DNA from: Subdoligranulum variabile
GTDB taxonomy: Bacteria > Bacillota > Clostridia > Oscillospirales > Ruminococcaceae
Direction: 5' to 3'
Assembly: GCA_004554775.1 (NCBI GenBank)
Contig: SFKI01000008.1
Span: 1 to 64,000 of the forward strand
DNA length: 64,000 bases
The notes under the pieces were generated by a model. The model was given only the letters and a program-made list of their open reading frames with translations, was not told where the DNA came from and made no database searches. The stretch's first letter is position 1, and every line of letters starts with the position of its first letter. The position numbers and the translations under genes are program-made. Shown here one piece after another: positions 40,264-47,968 of the stretch.

Positions 40264-41595
40264 TTATTGGGGCCAGGGCATCTGCTCGCCCATCTCTTCA
40301 AAATCTTCTTTCGGAGCGGGCTGCCATTGATGGTATTGGGGCTGCCATCTCATAGATACAACGCCGGTCGGACCCTCGCGGTTTTTCGCGTACATGATAG
40401 CGGTGTCTTTGTACATATTTTCGCCGCGCAGTTCCTGGCTGTCCTCTGGACGTTTGTTCTCCACAAAAATGGCGCTGTTGGCGTCCTGTTCGATCGTGCC
40501 GGATCCGCGCAGATCCTCCAGGTTGCAGAACCGGCCCTCATTGCCTTTCACACCGGCGCGGTTGATCTGGCACAGCTCTACGATGACAATGCCCATCTTC
40601 ATGGCAGCCACTTTCAGCCGCCGGGTGATCTCGCTGATGCGCTGGTACTCGGTCTGCCGGGGGTCAGTAGGGCTTAGCAGACCGATGTGGTCAATAAAGG
40701 CAACATCCGGCTTGTATTGCATCAGTTTGGCTTCCAGGCCGTCGATCGTCAGGTTGCTGTCAGAATCAATCATCATGTTGTGGTGCTGCCGCAGCCGGGC
40801 CGCAGCATTGTCGATGATCTCCCACTCGTGCGGGTCCAGTGTTTTGTTGGTCAGTTTGCTGGAATCAATCCGCGCCACTTTGGACAAGATGCGGTCCATC
40901 AAGGCTTCAGCGGCTTCTTCCAGGGTCAGGTAGTAGACCCTGTATTTTTTGGACAGCCGTGATGCAAGGTTGAGCGAAAAATCCGTTTTACCGCAGCCGG
41001 GCCGCCCGGCCACAACGCACACGCGCTGGCGTCCAAAAACGCCGAAGCGGTCCAGCTCGGGCCAGCCTAGCTTTAGGCTGTCGTCTGGTTCTTTCAGCCG
41101 GGCCAGTGTAGCATCAAGCACCGCGTCGAAGTCCCGGGCCGTGCTGTCCGCCTGGGTGCTGCGGATGGCGTCCTGCATCGCCAGGGTGCGGCGCAGCTGG
41201 CGGCAGATGCTGTCGCTGTCCATCGCATCCTTGGCCAGGCACTTCATCAGGTCGCCTACCAACAGATTGTAGCGGTGATCTTCCAGTATCTGCGCGGCAT
41301 AGCTGCCGATGTTGCTGACTGCGCGGCAAGTCTCTGCCATCTGGGTGACAGCTACTTTCATGTCATCCGCCGGGCGTCCGTTCGCCGCCGTGTTGATGAC
41401 GGTGATAATATCCACGGGGCTGCCGCTGTACGTCAGCTGCTGGACGGCAGAAAAAACATCCCGGCAGATGCCATCCTCAAACATGGCGGGGACCATTTTG
41501 ACGATGTAATCCCGCGCACCCTCCGGGTCCATCAAGGCCGCGCCCAGGAACGCCCACTGCGTTATCTGCTGGCGGGTCAGATTTTCTTGTTGCAT
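40264..41595 (-). CDS. Replicative DNA helicase, DnaB-like
   Basis: A 443-residue DnaB-family helicase. A helical N-terminal domain (about 1-110) is followed by a RecA-like domain with Walker A AGRPGCGKTD (about 196-205), DHIGLLSP as Walker B-like region, and a C-terminal LRGSGTIEQDANSAIFV/AKNREGPTG with the arginine-finger region. It unwinds the phage origin, which I place in the neighbouring initiator gene. It starts 10 bp after that gene. Confidence 0.93.
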   Translation of the reverse strand: MQQENLTRQQITQWAFLGAALMDPEGARDYIVKMVPAMFEDGICRDVFSAVQQLTYSGSPVDIITVINTAANGRPADDMKVAVTQMAETCRAVSNIGSYAAQILEDHRYNLLVGDLMKCLAKDAMDSDSICRQLRRTLAMQDAIRSTQADSTARDFDAVLDATLARLKEPDDSLKLGWPELDRFGVFGRQRVCVVAGRPGCGKTDFSLNLASRLSKKYRVYYLTLEEAAEALMDRILSKVARIDSSKLTNKTLDPHEWEIIDNAAARLRQHHNMMIDSDSNLTIDGLEAKLMQYKPDVAFIDHIGLLSPTDPRQTEYQRISEITRRLKVAAMKMGIVIVELCQINRAGVKGNEGRFCNLEDLRGSGTIEQDANSAIFVENKRPEDSQELRGENMYKDTAIMYAKNREGPTGVVSMRWQPQYHQWQPAPKEDFEEMGEQMPWPQ

Positions 41596-41604
41596 CGTTC
41601 AGCC

Positions 41605-42393
41605 TCACAAAAATTCGGTGATGTCGGTATCCGGCCCGATTTCCCGCGGCCGGTCTGCCGTGTTGGCGGGGCGCTGGACCGGAGCCTTATCCACAAAATC
41701 ATCTTTCAAGGGGAAAAGCCCCTCCCATCCGCGCAGGATGCTCTGCTCCAGAACAGCTACCATGTAGCCGCTGCGGTCTCGGACATGGGCCTCATCGGCC
41801 AGCTGCTTGAGCTTGTTGCAGGCAAGCTTGGCGGCATTCATGGTCAGGGGATGCTTGCCAGCAGCCCGGGATTCTGCAAAAGCGATCAAGGCCTTGGTCA
41901 GCTGTTTATTGCCGGGAAAGGCCTGTTGAAAGATGCTGAAAGCATCCTCGCGCGCGCCCGCGTTAATCTCTCTTGTATTAATATTATCTTGTAATAATCT
42001 ACCCGCATTTTTTTGCGGGGGGTCTGCGCATTTTTTTGCGGGGGTCCCCCCGCAATTTTCTGCGGGGGTGGCGCATATTTTTGCGGGGGTCTGCGGCACT
42101 ACCGCCATACCGGCCAGCGGGCTGATCCTACGCTCGGCGCGTTGCTCACCGGCACCGCCGCCCACCTGGATGATCGAGATGTAACCGCAATCCTGCAAGT
42201 GCTTCAACCATCCCTGCACCGTCCGGGTGCTGGCATCAAAGAGATTTTGGAAATAGGCGTTGCTGGCGTAGCAGTAGCCGGTCACGTTTGTCAGCGCGGA
42301 AATCTCTGCAAAAAGCAGCTTTTCGTTGGGTTTCAAATTTTTGTCGTACCGCACAGCGGCGGGGAGCATGGTGTAAAAAGTCGGTGTTTCCAT
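41605..42393 (-). CDS. Phage replication initiator (HTH N-terminal domain, DnaD-like C-terminal region)
   Basis: A 262-residue protein. The N-terminal winged helix (about 10-85: YDKNLKPNEKLLFAEISALTNVTGYCYASNAYFQNLF) is typical of phage replication initiators, and the C-terminal half (about 145-230) resembles DnaD/DnaT-type helicase-loading domains. The central linker has four copies of a TPAKxCA-type repeat (about 102-130), which are encoded by DNA iterons. It probably opens the origin and loads the DnaB helicase encoded next to it. TTAGGAG precedes the ATG. Confidence 0.82.
   Translation of the reverse strand: METPTFYTMLPAAVRYDKNLKPNEKLLFAEISALTNVTGYCYASNAYFQNLFDASTRTVQGWLKHLQDCGYISIIQVGGGAGEQRAERRISPLAGMAVVPQTPAKICATPAENCGGTPAKKCADPPQKNAGRLLQDNINTREINAGAREDAFSIFQQAFPGNKQLTKALIAFAESRAAGKHPLTMNAAKLACNKLKQLADEAHVRDRSGYMVAVLEQSILRGWEGLFPLKDDFVDKAPVQRPANTADRPREIGPDTDITEFL
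41962..42090. other. Probable phage replication origin: iterons plus AT-rich element
   Basis: Four tandem units of 21-24 bp (42002-42023, 42024-42045, 42046-42069 and 42070-42090), each with a CGCA-T-rich-TGCGGGGG dyad, lie inside the initiator gene. They are flanked at 41962-42000 by a 39-bp AT-rich stretch (TTGTATTAATATTATCTTGT...). This matches the lambda-type origin, which has iterons and an AT-rich melting zone inside gene O. Confidence 0.7.
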
Positions 42394-42488
42394 CTGGTAC
42401 GCTCCTAAAAATGGCCGACCTTAATACAGGGGTGCGCCGCGCTCTTTTTTAGCGCATCCCTGCAAGGTCTTTTTTCAACTTTTAATGG

Positions 42489-42938
42489 TTAAAACGGCAG
42501 GTCGCCCTCATCCTCGATCAGCGCAAAGTCGTCGCCGGGTCCCTGGTTATAGGCCGGTGCCGGTGCGCCGACGTTAGGCTGACCCGCCGGGGCGGTGGAG
42601 GTCTGGCCGGGGTTGTCGGCCTTGCTGCCGCAGAAATTGATGCTGCCGGCAACAACCTCCAAAACCGTGCGGCTGGTGCCGTCCTTGGCCTGGTAGGTGC
42701 GGCTTTGCAGCCGCCCGTCCACGGCTACCATCTGGCCTTTGGTCAGCCACTTGTAGGCGAACTCTGCGCGGCTCTCCCATGCAATGATAGGCACCCAGTC
42801 GGTCAGGCTCTTACCGCTGGCATCCTTGCGCCCGCGGTCACAGGCCAGCGTAAAGGTGGCCACGCTCTTGCCGGTGGCCGTCTGGCGCAGCTCTGGGTCG
42901 CGGGCGAGGCGGCCCTGCAATGCAACAACGTTCAGCAT
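42489..42938 (-). CDS. ssb: Single-stranded DNA-binding protein
   Basis: A 149-residue SSB. The OB fold (residues 1-105: MLNVVALQGRLARDPELRQT..., VATFTLACDRG) is followed by a Gly/Pro-rich linker and the acidic C-terminal tail EDEGDLPF that recruits replication partners. Its ATG overlaps the stop of the upstream gene (TAATG). Phage-encoded, serving replication and recombination. Confidence 0.95.
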   Translation of the reverse strand: MLNVVALQGRLARDPELRQTATGKSVATFTLACDRGRKDASGKSLTDWVPIIAWESRAEFAYKWLTKGQMVAVDGRLQSRTYQAKDGTSRTVLEVVAGSINFCGSKADNPGQTSTAPAGQPNVGAPAPAYNQGPGDDFALIEDEGDLPF

Positions 42939-43681
42939 TAGATCATCACCACCACGTTGCCGCTCTCGACCAGGTCGGCCAGCTGCTCACCCAGGTAGGC
43001 GGCAATATTGCGCTTGGCTTCCAGCTTCCAGGCACCGCCGTCCGCCTCGTACAGCGCCGGGCGGCCCTCTTTGTCGAGGCGCAGCAAGAAGTCGCTGGCG
43101 GGCTGTTCCACCTCCAAAAACGTGCGATAGGGCTGTAAGCGGACGATCGGCTGCACGGTCTGCTGCTCTTTCAGCACCGCGCCGGTGCGGACGCTGACCT
43201 CTTGGCTGATGCCGTTGTCCACACTGGACACGCCCTGATTGACATCAATGCGGCTCAAGAGCGCCAGCAGATAGTCACGGTCAGGGGTGACGGCGTACAG
43301 GCTCTGCAGCTCCACAATGGCCTGCTCCTGGCTCATCTCCTGGTTGACAGTAATGCTCGGCACATCGGTCACAGCTTCATAGAGCGGCAGACGGCTGTAC
43401 TCCGCATAATCCCGGTGCGTGTATGTGGTGTCCACCATGACCCGCCTGGCGCTGTCCACGCGCACATACAGCCGGGGCGAGTGGTTGATGCCCTCGGTGC
43501 GGATCAACTTGACCAGCGCCTCCAGCGTGTCCACCGAGTACCGCTCCGGTGATTCGACATCCGGCTTGACCTCACGCAAAATAGCGGAGCAGAACTGATG
43601 CCCACCGTGCGTCTCAAAAGTAAAGGGCTTTGCTAACTCCACAACGCGGTCAATGGCATCTTTCAAAAAACTAACTTCCAT
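42938..43681 (-). CDS. Phage protein of unknown function (possibly DUF2303-like)
   Basis: A 247-residue protein. The C-terminal stretch YRTFLEVEQPASDFLLRLD resembles the end of YfdQ/DUF2303 proteins, and ILREVKP...YSVDTLEALVKLI the start. This is a weak pattern call. No catalytic motif can be seen. It lies between a short phage gene and ssb in the early operon, so a role in DNA metabolism is possible. Confidence 0.7.
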   Translation of the reverse strand: MEVSFLKDAIDRVVELAKPFTFETHGGHQFCSAILREVKPDVESPERYSVDTLEALVKLIRTEGINHSPRLYVRVDSARRVMVDTTYTHRDYAEYSRLPLYEAVTDVPSITVNQEMSQEQAIVELQSLYAVTPDRDYLLALLSRIDVNQGVSSVDNGISQEVSVRTGAVLKEQQTVQPIVRLQPYRTFLEVEQPASDFLLRLDKEGRPALYEADGGAWKLEAKRNIAAYLGEQLADLVESGNVVVMI

Positions 43682-43699
43682 GTTGTTCAGTCCTTTCTA

Positions 43700-44074
43700 T
43701 CAGTACCCGGCACGGCCCACGCGGGCCATGGCTGGCATCGGTGTCTCATCGCCGTCCATGTCCACCTGTCCGGGGACCTGGGGCGTCATTTCGGCCAGCA
43801 GCAGGCTGCCGTCACGGCCCTTAGTGATGCACAGGGACGTGCGCACCGGCTGGATCGGGGCCAGCGCGGTCTTGGCCTGGGCATCCATGCCGATCTGCTG
43901 CCGGTAGTCGTCCGGGGCAAACGTCAGCGTGATGGTGATCTTGCGCTTGGCCGTGGCGCTAGTGTTGGGGTCCATAATGTTCGCAACGACCCGCTCCACC
44001 TCGTAGTCGGTGATCTCGGCAATCGCGCCCATCGCCATGTCCAGCACGCTCTTTTTGTTCACGATCTGGGGCAT
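43700..44074 (-). CDS. Early phage protein of unknown function
   Basis: A 124-residue protein (MPQIVNKKSVLDMAMGAIAE...) with a helical N-terminus and several beta strands (KITITLTFAPDDYRQQIGMD; LAPIQPVRTSLCITK). The ATG at 44074 has AGGAGG at 9 nt; the ATG 9 nt upstream touches the ribosome site. I recognise no domain. It is in the early operon between HNH and DUF2303-like genes. Confidence 0.72.
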   Translation of the reverse strand: MPQIVNKKSVLDMAMGAIAEITDYEVERVVANIMDPNTSATAKRKITITLTFAPDDYRQQIGMDAQAKTALAPIQPVRTSLCITKGRDGSLLLAEMTPQVPGQVDMDGDETPMPAMARVGRAGY

Positions 44075-44087
44075 TGTTTGCATCCTC

Positions 44088-44384
44088 CTAAATTTCTTCT
44101 CCGAAAACCTTGGCAAAGCTGCCGGGGCCGTGGAGATTATCAAAAGCAAATTGTGCCGCCCGTTCCAACACCCGCCGGGAACAAGGATTATAATGCACAC
44201 CCAGGGGCGGCTCATTGTGGTGGTTGTGGCACAGCCAGACCTTGAGGCCGTACTGCTCGGACAGCTCGCGCCGCCCGCGCCCAAACATAATGTGATGCTC
44301 CTCCAGGCCGCGCGTGGTGCGTAGGTTGTACATCCGGCGGCACAGGTAGCACTCCTTATCGTTTTGCAGTATGCTTTTTGCCAT
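44088..44384 (-). CDS. HNH-type zinc nuclease-like phage protein
   Basis: A 98-residue protein. CYLCRRMYNLRTTRGLEEHHIMFGRGRR followed by WLCHNHHNE gives a CxxC...HH...CHxxH arrangement of an HNH/treble-clef nuclease, similar to small recombination endonucleases (NinG/Rap or DUF968 type). It probably processes recombination or replication intermediates. Overlaps the preceding zinc-ribbon gene by 29 bp. Confidence 0.8.
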   Translation of the reverse strand: MAKSILQNDKECYLCRRMYNLRTTRGLEEHHIMFGRGRRELSEQYGLKVWLCHNHHNEPPLGVHYNPCSRRVLERAAQFAFDNLHGPGSFAKVFGEEI

Positions 44385-44565
44385 GGAGCTCCTCCATCCC
44401 GTTCAAGGCATCCACTGCCCGGCGCAGATCACCGGCGGGCAGCTCTACGGTCGTCCAGCGGTAGCCGCAGGCCAGGCAGTCACGGCGGCGGTAGATCCGC
44501 CGGGGTCCCTTGGCGCGGGTGTCGATAACATGCACCTGGCTGCTGCCGCATTTAATACAGTTCAT
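44356..44565 (-). CDS. NrdR-like zinc-ribbon protein
   Basis: A 69-residue protein starting MNCIKCGSSQVHVIDTR, with a second CLACGYRWTTVE pair. This is the N-terminal zinc ribbon of NrdR without the ATP-cone domain. It might bind DNA as a small regulator. GGAGG lies 7 nt before the ATG; it overlaps the NinB-like gene by 14 bp. Confidence 0.75.
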   Translation of the reverse strand: MNCIKCGSSQVHVIDTRAKGPRRIYRRRDCLACGYRWTTVELPAGDLRRAVDALNGMEELHGKKHTAKR

Positions 44566-45130
44566 CGGCGCGCCTCCAGTCCCGGTACTGCTCGGTGGTT
44601 TCGGCATCGTCCACGCCAGCTTCGGCCAGCCGGTCAAAGATGCGGTCAATAAAGTCGTGCATCTGCTGCCGGTCAAAGCTGCTGCTGCCCAGCCCGATGC
44701 GGACCATGCAGTAGCCGTTATCCAGCTGTTCCACCTTTTGCACAACGCGGTAGGCATTGCGTAGGGCGGGCAGAGCCTTGACCGGCACGCGCCAGGTCTC
44801 AACCTCTGCGCCGAACTCGGCCAGCAGGTCAAGGTAGCACTGTTCGGCAGTCACCCCGCCGGGCGTGTCGCCGCTCAATGCCAGCGCCAGCCGGTTCAAC
44901 AGCGCCCACATCAGGCGGTTCTGGTCCAGCGTGCGCTTGTTTTTCACCGGGCGGATATCCACCTCAACGCACAAAGGCTGGCCCCGCGCACGGCGTTCCA
45001 GCTCGGCGTGCAGCCGCTGCGCTTCCAGCAGATAGGCGTTGTCAACCGTCAGGTTTTCCAGCCCACCGCCGCCGGGCGACTTGTCCGGCATGTACCACGC
45101 AACAAGGTGGGCAATCAGCTTGCCTGCCAT
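44552..45130 (-). CDS. NinB-like recombination protein
   Basis: A 192-residue protein containing RPVKNKRTLDQNRLMWALLN, the pattern of lambda NinB (Orf) family recombination mediators, followed by helices and a DFIDRIFDRLAEAG C-terminus. NinB binds single-stranded DNA and helps annealase-driven recombination. It is adjacent to a Rad52-like gene and close to ssb, which fits. The start at MAGKLIAHL is chosen; its ribosome site is weak. Confidence 0.7.
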   Translation of the reverse strand: MAGKLIAHLVAWYMPDKSPGGGGLENLTVDNAYLLEAQRLHAELERRARGQPLCVEVDIRPVKNKRTLDQNRLMWALLNRLALALSGDTPGGVTAEQCYLDLLAEFGAEVETWRVPVKALPALRNAYRVVQKVEQLDNGYCMVRIGLGSSSFDRQQMHDFIDRIFDRLAEAGVDDAETTEQYRDWRRADELY

Positions 45131-45672
45131 GTGATCACGCTCCCATCGCGCTTGCACACCCGCAGGCTGGCGACGCTGCCGTCATCGTTGTAGGTGATGC
45201 CGTCCAGCGTGAGGGTGTCGTCCATGACGTACCGCTCAATGATGTTGGTGCCGGGTTTGCCCTGGGGGACGATGTGCACCTTGTTGGACGGGATGCGCAG
45301 CGGCGGCAGGTTGAACACCCCGGCGCCGATGCCCCAGGCAGCCGCAGCGGCCAGGAAGCTGCCGTCCGATTCGTTCGTGGCGCTGTCACTATGTACGCGG
45401 TAGGCGGCAGGACAGGGCGCATCGCGGGTGGCATCATCCAGCGCAATGGCACAGTACATATACCGCCCGCAGGTGTAATGCCGGACGCTGTAGGTATCAC
45501 AGGGCACCAGGCTGACAAGGTCGTTCATGTGGTTGCGCACCGCGCTGACATCCGGCCACAGCTTGATCGTCACGCCGTTTTCATCGGTCTTTTGGACATT
45601 GACCACGATCTCACCGGCGGCCATGTCGCGGGGGTTAGGGTCTGGCTTTTTGATCTCAACATTCTGTTCCAT
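45115..45672 (-). CDS. Putative Rad52-like single-strand annealing protein
   Basis: A 185-residue protein. ATNESDGSFLAAAAAWGIGAGVFNLPPLRI matches the conserved Rad52/Sak core, in which a helix ends in W-G-I-G followed by (Y/F)-x-L-P. The RVHSDSA strand before it also fits. Phage SSAPs anneal complementary ends. It is flanked by NinB-like, HNH and SSB genes. GGAGG lies 6 nt before the ATG. Identification is by motif only. Confidence 0.55.
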   Translation of the reverse strand: MEQNVEIKKPDPNPRDMAAGEIVVNVQKTDENGVTIKLWPDVSAVRNHMNDLVSLVPCDTYSVRHYTCGRYMYCAIALDDATRDAPCPAAYRVHSDSATNESDGSFLAAAAAWGIGAGVFNLPPLRIPSNKVHIVPQGKPGTNIIERYVMDDTLTLDGITYNDDGSVASLRVCKRDGSVITWQAS

Positions 45673-46363
45673 GGGGTTCCTCCATATCCGGGCCGACATA
45701 GCTGCCGGCCTCATTGTAGTTGCTGGGGTCCGAGTAAGGCGTACCCCAGCCGCGCATTGCGCCGTTGTACATGGCGGCGGCCTGGGCGCAGGTAACACCG
45801 GCAGCGGCGTTCAGCTCATCTGCACAGGTCTGGTTGCTTATGCCAAACAGGGCGCGCTCCCCGCGCACGATGCGCACGATGCCGCCGGTGTAGGGGCTGC
45901 GGGCATAGGCGTAGGCGGGCAGGCCTGTTGCATCAATGTTCAGTTCCATAGCTTTCTCCTTTATGGGTGTATTGGGCCGCTTGGGCGGCATACCGGCGGC
46001 AAGCGCCGGGTGTTTCTTTTTCCAGCTGCAAACCCTGTGCCGGATGGCCTCGCGCGTTACCGGCTGGGTGTAGCCCATCAGGCTGCACACGGTGCTTAGG
46101 CGTTCCCCGCCGTAGTAGCGCAGGACGCTCTCCAGCATCACGTCTGGCGGCACAGGGTGATAGATGCGCTCGACCTGTGGGCCAACGGGGTGCTTGCTTT
46201 GGGGATGGGCCGCGCGGAAAGCGGCCATGCTTGTATAGCCCAGGTGCGTCAGCAGTTCATCATCGGTCAGGCATAGGCATTCGGCACAGATTCTCAGCTG
46301 GCGGCGGGCGTTAGCGCAGCCGCGCAGCTGGCCCTGCACCCAGGCCAGATCTTCATACGTCAT
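45656..46363 (-). CDS. Early phage protein, possible two-domain fusion with internal start
   Basis: A 235-residue open frame. The N-terminal 135 residues have an HTH-like pattern (LTDDELLTHLGYTSMAAFRAAH; VTREAIRHRVCSWKKKH). The C-terminal 97 residues (MELNIDATGLPAYAYARS...) are a separate unit. The junction carries AAAGGAG 6-7 nt before an in-frame ATG at 45949, so the second part is probably also made alone. The upstream ATG overlaps the previous stop (TGATG). Function unknown. Confidence 0.65.
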   Translation of the reverse strand: MTYEDLAWVQGQLRGCANARRQLRICAECLCLTDDELLTHLGYTSMAAFRAAHPQSKHPVGPQVERIYHPVPPDVMLESVLRYYGGERLSTVCSLMGYTQPVTREAIRHRVCSWKKKHPALAAGMPPKRPNTPIKEKAMELNIDATGLPAYAYARSPYTGGIVRIVRGERALFGISNQTCADELNAAAGVTCAQAAAMYNGAMRGWGTPYSDPSNYNEAGSYVGPDMEEPHGTEC

Positions 46364-46629
46364 CAGCAAATTTGCCTCGCCAGTGCGGTGGCCGGGATGC
46401 GCTTGTCACGGCCCTGGCCGGTCCAGCCGGTGAACTGCTGGCAGACTTTCCGCTTGCCGCGGGTGTCATCAGGGCCGTAAACGATGCGAGCAGCCTCGGC
46501 CAGCCCCAGCAGGGCCAGCATCACCGCACAGGTTTTGCAAAACACCTTGCCAAAACGCACGGCATGCAGTAAAATATGGTTGTGGATTTGTGTGAGTTCA
46601 CATCTCTGGCCGTTCGGGTGCGCCAACAC
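46363..46629 (-). CDS. Early phage protein of unknown function (start uncertain)
   Basis: An 88-residue reading from TTG at 46629 (LAHPNGQRCELTQIHNHILLH...), rich in His and Cys. No ATG fits. GTG at 46632 is possible, and a perfect AGGAGG stands 5 nt before an in-frame ATT at 46659, which would give 98 residues with a non-canonical start. The stop overlaps the next ATG. No domain recognised. Confidence 0.6.
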   Translation of the reverse strand: MLAHPNGQRCELTQIHNHILLHAVRFGKVFCKTCAVMLALLGLAEAARIVYGPDDTRGKRKVCQQFTGWTGQGRDKRIPATALARQIC

Positions 46630-46668
46630 CCGGGCGGTCTCTTTGTTTGTGGGTATAATGGATTCCTC

Positions 46669-46917
46669 CTAAATTTTGATGGTATCGGTTTGTAAAAAAT
46701 CATCCAGCCAGGCATAGGCTCCGGCGCGGCTGATGAGCAGCTTACGCTGTCCCCTGCCCTGCTGCGGCGGGTCAAGCCCGACGGCAAACGGAAACCGCCC
46801 GGCCACGATGTACTCGGCCATGGTCTCCGGGTTGGCGGGCACCAGATTTGCCTTGAAGTATTCGCACAGGTCCTGCAGCGTCATCGTGGGGCGCATGGCA
46901 AAGTCGGTGCTGGTCAT
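46669..46917 (-). CDS. Small DNA-binding-type early phage protein (possible excisionase-like)
   Basis: An 82-residue protein: MTLQDLCEYFKANLVPANPETMAEYIVAGRFPFAVG... ending GAYAWLDDFLQTDTIKI. A helix, strand, helix pattern recalls small winged-helix proteins such as excisionases or AlpA (the ISRAGAYAWLDDFL end is typical). No other excisionase candidate was seen in the prophage. GGAGGT precedes the ATG. Confidence 0.65.
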   Translation of the reverse strand: MTSTDFAMRPTMTLQDLCEYFKANLVPANPETMAEYIVAGRFPFAVGLDPPQQGRGQRKLLISRAGAYAWLDDFLQTDTIKI

Positions 46918-47063
46918 TGGTTTTACCTCCTTGTGCGGGTGAATTTGTTGGTTTCATTATAGGTGTCTTGACTTTTGCAAAGGATTTGCTCCAAGACAAA
47001 CATGATCAGTTTATGGAGTCGGAAATTGTCGAGATTCGAGAAAATCAAGAAAAACAGATACAG

Positions 47064-47294
47064 TTAATGGGGAACATATACCAGTTTTTCGATGACTTTC
47101 GTGACGATTCCGCTGAATTTGGCGAAACGTTCCAGCAGGCCGACGATTTTGTCGATTCGGTTGCTGAGGATGAGGTTGTCAATGTTCAGGAGGATAACGC
47201 AGATCCATAAAAGGGTAATGCTGCGCCTTAGTTTTTTGATTTCCACCCCTGTCTGATCTTGTCCATCAGGCAGGGGCGTTTTGTTAGTTGGCAT
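47064..47294 (-). CDS. Small phage membrane protein
   Basis: A 76-residue protein with one transmembrane helix (about 27-47: SITLLWICVILLNIDNLIL) between a basic N-terminal and an amphipathic C-terminal part. AAAGGAGG is 8 nt before the ATG. The plus-strand frame across this region is a shadow. Function unknown; first genes of the early operon often encode host-takeover proteins. Confidence 0.7.
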   Translation of the reverse strand: MPTNKTPLPDGQDQTGVEIKKLRRSITLLWICVILLNIDNLILSNRIDKIVGLLERFAKFSGIVTKVIEKLVYVPH

Positions 47295-47340
47295 GTGGGT
47301 TCACCTCCTTTGTGCTGTGCCCCGCCGGGGGCGGGGTAAG

Positions 47341-47369
47341 TTGCTTGCGCTCCTCTGCTATGCTATAAT
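47341..47369 (+). promoter_or_regulatory. Plus-strand promoter for the 116-residue gene
   Basis: TTGCTT (47341-47346), 17 bp, TATAAT (47364-47369), 22 bp upstream of the ATG. Confidence 0.7.
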
Positions 47370-47391
47370 CAAAGCAAGTGAGGTGCTTGCT

Positions 47392-47742
47392 ATGGATAGA
47401 AAAGTAAAATGTGAACGGGTCATTTTATCGCCCGACGAAAAGAAACTGTTGCGGGAAATTGCCCGCCATCCACATAAAAGGTGCAGCCAATCGGAAGCCC
47501 GGGCACTGCATACACTGGATTTGGTCAAACCGGACACTGAGGGTGAGGATGATTTTCACCAGCCCATCCCCAAGGATACCTACTGTGTGTCTGACTTCTA
47601 CTGGGTCTACCGCGAATACCGGCGCAGCCTATTCATGGATAGACTTCTTACGGCATTTTGGCTGCCGATGCTGGTCAGCTTTATTACGTCTTTGCTTACG
47701 ACAGCACCGCAATGGATACCACTACTTTTACAGCCAAAATAG
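47392..47742 (+). CDS. Lysogeny-region protein with C-terminal membrane helix, unknown function
   Basis: A 116-residue protein on the plus strand within the minus-strand early region. The N-terminal part is basic with an HTH-like stretch (LSPDEKKLLREIARHPHKRCSQSEARALHTLDLV), and one membrane helix lies near the end (about 88-108). It has its own promoter and GAGGT ribosome site, so it is probably expressed in the lysogen. It could modulate superinfection; I know no family. Confidence 0.7.
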   Translation: MDRKVKCERVILSPDEKKLLREIARHPHKRCSQSEARALHTLDLVKPDTEGEDDFHQPIPKDTYCVSDFYWVYREYRRSLFMDRLLTAFWLPMLVSFITSLLTTAPQWIPLLLQPK

Positions 47743-47872
47743 TCGCAAGAGCAGTTATTGCCGATAGAGCAATGACAGCCAGTACAGCGGGAAACCGCCA
47801 CAGAAATTCATCAAATAAATAGATTGCTTCATCCAGTGCGCTGCGGATCAGCGCCAGTAGCTTACTGCGCAT
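47696..47872 (-). CDS. Small phage membrane protein
   Basis: A 58-residue protein with one or two membrane helices (about 24-56: FPAVLAVIALSAITALATILAVKVVV). AAAGGAGG precedes the ATG at 47872. It lies just downstream of the Cro-like gene on the same strand and overlaps the 3' end of the plus-strand gene by 47 bp. Function unknown. Confidence 0.7.
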   Translation of the reverse strand: MRSKLLALIRSALDEAIYLFDEFLWRFPAVLAVIALSAITALATILAVKVVVSIAVLS

Positions 47873-47950
47873 TGGTTTCACCTCCTTTGGAGTCGTGTCC
47901 AAGGTGGACACGCTGCTTGTCACTTATTGGTAAAGAATATATCAGTAGTA

Positions 47951-47966
47951 GTCTAGCACACTAGAC
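47951..47966. promoter_or_regulatory. Operator copy 2 (GTCTAGCACACTAGAC)
   Basis: A perfect 16-bp palindrome-like dyad (GTCTAG-CACA-CTAGAC) identical to 48189-48204. It lies 2 bp downstream of the Cro-like stop codon and upstream of the next early gene. Confidence 0.75.
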
Positions 47967-47968
47967 AT

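Noticed and set aside
42002..42090. Tandem repeats resembling a CRISPR array
   Set aside because: Units are contiguous with no unique spacers, lie inside an open reading frame and fit iterons; no cas gene is present.
46917..47210. 97-codon plus-strand frame
   Set aside because: Opposite to a minus-strand gene that has a perfect AGGAGG and a membrane helix; the plus frame lacks these.
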